Of a stretch of 64,000 bases of DNA, positions 57,301 to 64,000 are shown piece by piece. Source of the DNA: Seriola aureovittata (taxonomy: Eukaryota > Chordata > Actinopteri > Carangiformes > Carangidae); assembly GCF_021018895.1 (NCBI RefSeq), contig NC_079372.1:19081237-19145236 (forward strand), read 5' to 3'. The notes under the pieces are model-generated. The model saw only the letters and a list, made by a program, of their open reading frames with translations, made no database searches and had not been told where the DNA came from. Numbering within the stretch: position 1 is the stretch's first letter; every line of letters begins with the position of its first letter. A program made the position numbers and the translations under genes.

Positions 57301-57420
57301 AAGGACTGGGTGAGTAGTGCTCTGACATCAAATGTTTTCCTCTGAAGGGTACATTTCAGCAGCTAATTATTTTTCCTTCTTTTTTTAGGAAACAGGATGA
57401 AACTCCTACAGATGAAATGA
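39752..57420 (+). CDS. dennd2c: DENN domain-containing protein 2C
   Basis: A guanine nucleotide exchange factor for Rab GTPases (human DENND2 proteins act on Rab9). Exons: 39525-40650 (ATG 39752), 43773-43897, 45311-45393, 45579-45728, 45936-46010, 46719-46797, 47090-47134, 48264-48448, 48889-48998, 49678-49747, 50585-50662, 51066-51206, 51700-51848, 53572-53749, 54014-54055, 55603-55711, 56219-56461, 57223-57309, 57389-57420; 959 residues. The disordered N-terminus keeps IREKISQWEGR, GNFYTS, DNIYEDI and NPYEDV. The tripartite DENN module follows: uDENN about 505-630 (LERDLIQLQ), cDENN about 635-790 (SPALVYPFMRSVMEAPFPAP), dDENN about 790-915 (FVRFFVELVGHY). Every phase closes. The synteny and QWEGR start favour DENND2C over 2A/2D. 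Confidence 0.95.
41400..41580. mobile_element. Interspersed repeat fragment
   Basis: Contains TAATAAACTTTATTCTTAG and TAGCTCAAAGTGCTTTACAA, words of a frequent teleost repeat family whose copies carry (..AAAGTGCTTTACA..). It is short and degraded. Confidence 0.45.
41667..41910. mobile_element. Interspersed repeat, copy 2
   Basis: Contains GTATTAGGTACATCTAGC, GTTCAGTTTTTATTGAAAC and ATAGATACACCTGTCAG in the same order as related blocks at 20318-20490. This copy is longer. It is a common teleost non-coding repeat. Confidence 0.6.
42050..42440 (+). mobile_element. Tc1/mariner-type transposon relic
   Basis: The left part contains CAAAAGTTTGGGCACC, a word found near the ends of many fish DNA elements. 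An open stretch at 42060-42323 and the following AGAACAAGAAAAC look like decayed coding DNA, but no DDE catalytic motif can be read. It is non-functional. The family is uncertain. Confidence 0.4.
43385..43398. repeat. Poly(G) run
   Basis: Fourteen consecutive G bases in a dennd2c intron. Confidence 0.9.
43898..45310 (+). other. dennd2c: dennd2c intron, no further features
   Basis: A 1.4-kb AT-rich intron. No coding exon, RNA gene or clear repeat was seen. Confidence 0.5.
45838..45852. repeat. Poly(G) run
   Basis: Fifteen consecutive G bases, about 85 bases before the small 75-base dennd2c exon at 45936-46010. Confidence 0.9.
46798..46846. repeat. Compound (TA)n(CA)n microsatellite at a splice donor
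   Basis: The dennd2c donor at 46798 is itself the first GT of GTATATAT; about 28 bases of TA are followed by CA repeats to 46846. Confidence 0.95.
47135..48263 (+). other. dennd2c: dennd2c intron with a GCTAA repeat
   Basis: Contains the interspersed repeat at 47690-47860 and otherwise nothing recognised. Confidence 0.5.
47690..47860. mobile_element. Interspersed GCTAA-rich teleost repeat
   Basis: Contains GTGCTTTGAGCTAAATGCTA, CATTTGCTAATTAGCACTAA and AAAGTACAGCTGAGGC in order. I recognise these as a widespread teleost repeat. A reverse-orientation relative is at 22680-22980. Confidence 0.65.
49240..49320 (+). mobile_element. Possible LINE/SINE 3' tail fragment
   Basis: CAAATTCCCCACAGGGATC followed by ATTAAAGTTTCATCTGGTCT resembles the conserved 3' tail of fish L2/Rex-type LINEs and their SINE partners. 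Confidence 0.5.
49799..49889. repeat. (GT)n microsatellite with GTGTGTGC periodicity
   Basis: About 90 bases of GT. The first half has regular GC interruptions giving an 8-base period (GTGTGTGC), and the second half is pure GT. It begins about 50 bases after the dennd2c donor at 49748. Confidence 0.95.
51362..51391. repeat. (TA)n microsatellite
   Basis: About 30 bases of TA in a dennd2c intron. Confidence 0.95.
51849..53571 (+). other. dennd2c: dennd2c intron, 1.7 kb
   Basis: Holds an A-rich tract (51950-51972) and a 5' fragment of a teleost interspersed repeat at about 52078-52130. No coding exon was recognised. Confidence 0.5.
52078..52130 (+). mobile_element. 5' fragment of a teleost interspersed repeat
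   Basis: ACAAGTCAAGTCAGGTTTAT then TTGTACAGTCTGATATCAC is the usual opening of the repeat seen more fully at 7905-8460. The rest of the element is missing. Confidence 0.45.
54056..55602 (+). other. dennd2c: dennd2c intron, no further features
   Basis: A 1.5-kb AT-rich intron between the 42-base exon 54014-54055 and the next coding exon. No exon, RNA gene or clear repeat was recognised. Confidence 0.5.
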
Positions 57421-58260
57421 AAAAAAGGACAAGACCTTGGCTTTTAGTTGAAAGACTTTGTAATTAAAGACGGAACACTTGTTGCTGCTGGACTGACCGA
57501 GGACGTGAATGTGGATCAGAGTCTTGTGTCTGGATGTGAATGGGAGAGTGAGGAGTTTGCATATGAGAGGACCGTGTATGAATGTTCGAGTGCATTGCAC
57601 TTCTCATTGGATGAAAACTGGAAACTGTCTTATATTTCTTTTTTCTTACATTGTTTTATGAAGCCTTGACGACAAGGCAACATTCCAGCTAATTAACCTC
57701 AGTAATCAACCTGAATGTGCCTGGTTGTAACTATTTCCATCATGTTTATTTTACTTTTTTATTCACAATTGGATCAATTCTGCTGCACAATATGTGCAAT
57801 GTACAGTAAATGTAACTTTAATGTTACATTTCAAGCTTATAAGTACTTAGCTGAAAATATGTTGTGTGGTTCTAACCTGATGCATGTTTTAATGTAAAAT
57901 TCTGTTCCTTTTTTTTTTTTTTTTTAAATTCCTCTCAGCACAAACTGTAAAGACTTTTTGTTTACTGTGTGTTGTATGTTGTATTTGTGTTTCAGATTAA
58001 GTGGAGGTTTATTAACTCTGATCAGAACGTTTCAAAGTGTTTGGACTCCAGGTTAAACCTCAGTCAACATGACTATTTAGATTTTGTGGAAATTATTTTC
58101 TCTTGTCCTCTTTCTCCCTGTTAACTGGAGTTGTAAATATGTTTTTTTTACATTTTGCACATGTTGAGAACCAGTGTACAGTGTTTGGAATATTTTTGTA
58201 TTAAAAGCATGACATGTCCTACATACATTTTAAATAAATGGGTTCCCAAGGACAGTATTT
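57421..58260 (+). other. dennd2c: dennd2c 3' untranslated region
   Basis: Follows the stop TGA at 57418-57420. It contains no splice or coding signal and includes a T-rich run near 57910-57925. Confidence 0.65.
58233..58238 (+). terminator. dennd2c: dennd2c polyadenylation signal
   Basis: AATAAA lies about 810 bases after the stop. A variant ATTAAA lies about 35 bases earlier (near 58199). No later canonical signal was seen before the satellite. Confidence 0.65.
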
Positions 58261-58587
58261 AATGTGTGACTATGCTATTTATAATGCAAAACCCTCGAAA
58301 ACTGGGTTGTACAGTTACCCTGCCTAATTATAATGAAACTTGTGATCGGGAGGTCATACAGCTGTATATTCTATACTGTAAAACAAAAAAAATAATATCT
58401 GCTTTACATTCAGCGTATAACTGAGTAAGTGTGATTGGTCTGGACTAGATGGTCTGGATTTTATGTATTAAAAAACCATTAAAAAAGGAAGCGCTCAAGT
58501 CTTTTTAGTTTAAATTTCCCTCTGGGTTTCTCAGTTGTGTTGCAATGGAAGTTTTGCAACAAAAATGTTGGTAGATGTGGACACCCA

Positions 58588-58675
58588 GGACTAGGGCCTG
58601 TTCTCCTGCCTACATGTGTTCTCGCTATGTACTCCGGCTTCCTCCCGCAGTCCAAAGAAATGCGCATAGGATCGA
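58588..58675. mobile_element. Teleost interspersed repeat fragment
   Basis: Contains CTCCGGCTTCCTCCCGCAGT followed by CCAAAGAAATGCGCATAGG, a well-known block of a common fish repeat (usual form ..CCACAGTCCAAAGACATGC..). It abuts the start of the satellite. Confidence 0.5.
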
Positions 58676-58689
58676 TTTTTTTCTGGCTT

Positions 58690-61600
58690 GTTATACTATC
58701 ACGTTTTTTTTTCTAACTATGTCAATGCCTAACTATTATTACACGATAATGTTTGCAAATTTTTTTACCTTGTTATACTATGATGTTTTTTACGTTTTTA
58801 TACCGTCCTATACTGACATGTATATATGACCTATATATGACATCTTTCTGCATTCCTATACTTTGACATTTTCTTATGTTTTTATGCCATACTATACTAT
58901 GAGGTTTTAATCTATACTATACCAAGACATTTTATGCCTTACAATACTATGACGTTTTTTCAAAATTTTATTCCATACTATACTATGACGTTTTTTTTTT
59001 TTTTTACAATTTTATGTCATACTATACTATGACAATTTATGCCTTACTCGATATGAAATTTTTTTGAAAATTTTAAGCCATATTATACTGTAACATTTTT
59101 TTGATAATTTTATGCCATACTATACTATAACGTTTTAATCCATACTGTACTATGACATTTTATGCCTTACTATACTATGGCTTTTTATGCCTTACTATAC
59201 TATGTCGTTTTAATGACTTTTTATGCCTTACTATACTGTGTCGTTTTTATGACTTTTTATGCCTTACTATACTATGACGTTATTATGATTTTTTTATATC
59301 TTACTATACTATGAGTTTTTATGCCTTACCATACTGTGACATTTTTATGACTTTTTAAGCCTGACTATACTATGACTTTTTATGCCTTACTGCGTTATGT
59401 CGTTTATATGACCTTTTAGGCCTTACTATTCTATGACTTTTTATGCCATGCTATGACATTTTTATGCCTTACTATGCTATGACGTTTTCATGACTTTTTT
59501 TGCCTGACTATAAAATGACGTTTTTATGACTTTTTATGCCTTACTATACTATGACGTTTTTATGACTTTTTTTGCCTGACTATACTATGACTTTTTAGGC
59601 CATACGATCCTATGACTTTTTATGCCATATAACACTGTGACGTTTTTATGACTTTTTATGCCTTACTATACTATGACTTTTTATGCCTTACTATACTACG
59701 ACTTTTTATGCCTTACTATACTGTGACATTTGTATGACTTTTTAAGCCTTACTATCCTATAACTTCTTATGCCTTACTATTTCGTTTTTATGACTTTTTA
59801 TGCCTTACTATACTATGTCGTTTTTATGACTTTTTATGCCTTACTGCGTTATGTCGTTTATATGACCTTTTAGGCCTTACTATACTATGACTTTTTATGC
59901 CATGCTATGACGTTTTTATGCCTTACTATGCTATGACGTTTTCATGACTTTTTTTGCCTGACTATAAAATGACGTTTTTATGACTTTTTATGCCTTACTA
60001 TACTACGACTTTTTATGCCTTACTATACTATGTCGTTTTTATGACTTTTTATGCCTTACTGCGTTATGTCGTTTATATTACCTTTTAGGCCTTACTATAC
60101 TATGACTTTTTATGCCATGCCATACCATGACGTTTTTGTGCCTTTTTTTGCATGACTATAATATGACTTTTTATGCCTTTTTAGGCCATACGATACTATG
60201 ACTTTTTATGTCATATAATACTGTGACGTTTTTATGACTTTTTATGCCTTACTATACTATGTCGTTTTTATGACTTTTAATGCCTTACTATACTATGACT
60301 TTTTATGCCTTACTATACTATGACATTTTATGCCTTACTATACTATGGGGTTTTTATGACTTTTTTTGTCTGACTATACTATGACTTTTTATGACTTTTT
60401 ATGCCTTACTATACTATGACTTTTTATGCCTTACTATACTATGTCGCTTTGATGACTTTTTAAGCCTGACTATACTATGACTTTTTATGCCTTACTGTAC
60501 TGTCACATTTTTATGAATTTTTAAGCCTTACTATACTATAACTTCTTATACCTTACTATCCTATTTCGTTTTTTTGACTTTTTATGCCTTACTATACTAT
60601 GACGTTTTTATGACTTTTTATGCCTTACTATGTTATGTCGTTTATATGACTTTTTATGCCTTACTATACTATGTCGTTTTTATGACTTTTTATGCCTTAC
60701 TATACTATGTCGTTTTTATGACTTTTTAAGCCTTACTATACTGTAACTTCTTATGCCTTACAATGCTATGACTTTTTATGCCTTACTATACTATGTCGTT
60801 TTTATGACTTTTTTTGCCTGACTATACTATGACTTTTTATGCCTTACTATACTATGACTTTTTATGCCTTACTATACTATTTTGTTTTTATGACTTTTTA
60901 TGCCTTACTATACTATGACATTTTATGACTTACTCGATATGAAATTTTTTTGAAAATTTTAAGCCTTACTATACTAGGAGGTTTTTTTGATAATTTTGTG
61001 CCATACTATACTGTAACATTTTTTTGATAATTTTATGCCATACTATACTATGACGTTTTAATCCATAATGTACTATGACATTTTATGCCTTACCATACTA
61101 TGTCGTTTTAATGACTTTTATGCTTTACTATACTATGACTTTTTATGCCTTACTATGCTATGACATTTTTATGACTTTTTATGCCTTACTGCGTTGTCGT
61201 TTATATGACATTTTAGGCCTTACTATACTATGACTTTTTATGCCTTACTATACTATGACGTTTTTATGCCTTACTATACTATGACGTTTTTATGACTTTT
61301 TTTGCCTGACTATACTATGACTTTTTATGCCATATAACACTGACGTTTTTATGACTTTTAATGCCTTACTATACTATGACTTTTTATGCCTTACTATACT
61401 GTGACATTTGTATGACTTTTTAAGCCTTACTATCCTATAACTTCTTATGCCTTACTATTTCGTTTTTATGACTTTTTATGCCTTACTATACTATGACGTT
61501 TTAATCCATACTGTACTATGACATTTTATGCCTTACTATACTATGTTGTTTTAATGACTTTTATGACTTTTTATGCCTTACTATACTGTGACATTTTTAT

Positions 61601-64000
61601 GACTTTTTATGTCTTACTATACTATGACTTTTTATGCCTTACTATACTATGACTTCTTAAGCCTTACTATACTATGAAATTTTTATGACTTTTTAAGCCT
61701 TACTATTCTGTAACTTCTTATGCCTTACTATACTATGTCGTTTTTATGACTTTTTATGCCTTTCTATACTATGACGTTTTTATGACGTTTTTATGCCTTA
61801 CTATACCATGACGTTTTAATGACTTTTTTTGCCTGACTATACTATGACTTTTTATGCCTTTTTAGGCCATACGATACTATGACTTTTCATGCCATATTAT
61901 ACTGTGACGTTTTTATGACTTTTTATGCCTTACTATACTATGTCGTTTTTATGACTTTTTAAGCCTTACTATACTGTAACTTTTTATGCCTTACTATACT
62001 ATGACTTTTTATGCCTTACTATACTATTTTGTTTTTATGACTTTTTATGCCTTACTATACTATGACATTTTATGACTTACTCGATATGAAATTTTTTTGA
62101 AAATTTTAAGCCTTACTATACTAGGAGGTTTTTTTGATAATTTTGTGCCATACTATACTGTAACATTTTTTTGATAATTTTATGCCATACTATACTATGA
62201 CGTTTTAATCCATAATGTACTATGACATTTTATGCCTTACCATACTATGTCGTTTTAATGACTTTTATGCTTTACTATACTATGACTTTTTATGCCTTAC
62301 TATGCTATGACATTTTTATGACTTTTTATGCCTTACTGCGTTGTCGTTTATATGACATTTTAGGCCTTACTATACTATGACTTTTTATGCCTACTATACT
62401 ATGACTTTTTATGACTTTTTATGCCTTACTATACTATGACGTTTTTATGACTTTTTTTGCCTGACTATACTATGACTTTTTATGCCATATAACACTGACG
62501 TTTTTATGACTTTTAATGCCTTACTATACTATGACTTTTTATGCCTTACTATACTGTGACATTTGTATGACTTTTTAAGCCTTACTATCCTATAACTTCT
62601 TATGCCTTACTATTTCGTTTTTATGACTTTTTATGCCTTACTATACTATGACGTTTTAATCCATACTGTACTATGACATTTTATGCCTTACTATACTATG
62701 TTGTTTTAATGACTTTTATGACTTTTTATGCCTTACTATACTGTGACATTTTTATGACTTTTTATGTCTTACTATACTATGACTTTTTATGCCTTACTAT
62801 ACTATGACTTCTTAAGCCTTACTATACTATGAAATTTTTATGACTTTTTAAGCCTTACTATTCTGTAACTTCTTATGCCTTACTATACCATGACGTTTTA
62901 ATGACTTTTTTTGCCTGACTATACTATGACTTTTTATGCCTTTTTAGGCCATACGATACTATGACTTTTCATGCCATATTATACTGTGACGTTTTTATGA
63001 CTTTTTATGCCTTACTATACTATGTCGTTTTTATGACTTTTTATGCCTTACTATACTATGACTTTTTATGCCTTACTATACTATGTCGTTTTGATGACTT
63101 CTTAAGCCTTACTATACTATAACTTTTTATGCCTTACTATAATATGACATTTTTATGACTTTGTAAGCCTTACAGTATTATGATGTTTTTATGACTTTTT
63201 ATACCTTACTACACTATGAATTTTTTATGACTTTTTATGCCTTACTATACTATGACGTTTTTATGACTTTTTATACCTTACTACACTATGAATTTTTTAT
63301 GACTTTTTATGCCTTACTATACTATGACTTTTTACGCCTTACTATACTGTGACATTTTTATGACTTTTTAAGCCTTACTATACTGTAACTTCTTATGCCT
63401 TACTATACTATATCGTTTTTATGCCTTACTATACTATGTCATTTTTATGACTTTTTATGCCTTACTATACTTTGTCATTTTTATGACTTTTTATGCCTTA
63501 CTATACTATGACTTTTTATGCCTTACTATACTGTCGTTTTTATGACTTTTTATGCCTTACTATACTATGACTTTTTATGCCTTACTATACTATGACTTTT
63601 TATGCCTAACTATACTATGACGTTTTATGCCTTACTATACTATGACATTTTATGCCCTACTATACTATGTCTTTTTTATGACTTTTTATGCCTTACTATA
63701 CTATGACTTTTTATGCCTTACTATACTATGACTTTTTATGCCTTACTAGACTATGTTGTTTTTATGACTTTTTATGCCTTTCTATACTATGACGTTTTAA
63801 TGACTTTTTTTGCCTGACTATACTATGACTTTTTATGCCTTTTTAGGCCATACGATAGTCTGACTTTTCATGCCATATTATACTGTGACGTTTTTATAAC
63901 TTTTTACGCCATACTATAATACGTCGATTTTATGACTTTTTATGCCTTACTATACTATGTAGTTTTTATGACTTTTTATGCCTTACTATACTATGTCGTT
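58690..64000. repeat. AT-rich tandem satellite, 25- and 36-bp units
   Basis: About 5.3 kb to the window end. The short unit is 25 bases (TTTTTATGCCTTAC plus TATACTATGAC). The long unit adds an 11-base GTTTTTATGAC, giving 36. Units vary in a few positions (TGACG, TGTCG, TGACA; GCCTTAC, GCCTGAC, GCCATAC). The first few hundred bases are degenerate, and the array becomes regular after about 58860. Larger blocks recur, notably about 60850-61730 again at about 62000-62880, an offset of about 1150. No coding potential exists. The array runs off the window. Confidence 0.97.

Noticed and set aside
57448..57669. A 73-codon open frame after the dennd2c stop
   Set aside because: It lies wholly in the 3' untranslated region with no splice signal and no recognisable domain.
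58690..64000. Regularly repeated units suggesting a CRISPR array
   Set aside because: Units are directly contiguous with no unique spacers, in a vertebrate genome; this is a satellite.

Overview
This window is vertebrate nuclear DNA, almost certainly from a ray-finned (teleost) fish. Its genes are made of short exons with GT-AG introns, the encoded proteins match vertebrate families along their length, the intergenic DNA is AT-rich with many microsatellites, and several interspersed repeats are of kinds widespread in teleosts. Nothing prokaryotic, viral or CRISPR-like was seen.

Layout. (1) About 0.7-15.5 kb, + strand: csde1 (UNR), a multi-cold-shock-domain RNA-binding protein. Its 18 main coding exons give 797 residues. 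There are also upstream alternative N-terminal exons and two candidate in-frame microexons. (2) 16.49-18.01 kb, - strand: a two-exon gene of the N-terminal RASSF (RASSF7/8) family, 476 residues, tail-to-tail with csde1. (3) 18.0-26.3 kb: intergenic DNA rich in transposon relics and one minisatellite. (4) 26.3-34.4 kb, + strand: ampd1, muscle AMP deaminase, about 740 residues in 15 exons (the first tentative). (5) 36.0-58.2 kb, + strand: dennd2c, a Rab guanine nucleotide exchange factor, 959 residues in 19 coding exons plus a leader exon. (6) 58.7 kb to the window end: an AT-rich tandem satellite built from 25- and 36-bp units with larger duplicated blocks.

The order csde1 - ampd1 - dennd2c, all in one orientation, matches the human 1p13 block CSDE1 - NRAS - AMPD1 - DENND2C. 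The NRAS slot contains no recognisable Ras coding sequence. It holds instead an inverted RASSF7/8-type gene. Human HRAS sits beside RASSF7 and KRAS lies near RASSF8, so this may be the RASSF partner of the NRAS paralogon, with NRAS lost or moved. That, the csde1 microexons and N-terminal exons, and the organised satellite are the main points of interest. The genes are a syntenic neighbourhood, not an operon; they act in translation control, Ras-type signalling, purine metabolism and Rab traffic.

Exon boundaries were set by hand from splice sites, reading phase and recalled human protein sequences. The reading frame closes without a gap for csde1 and dennd2c; for ampd1 it does so if the tentative first exon is accepted.
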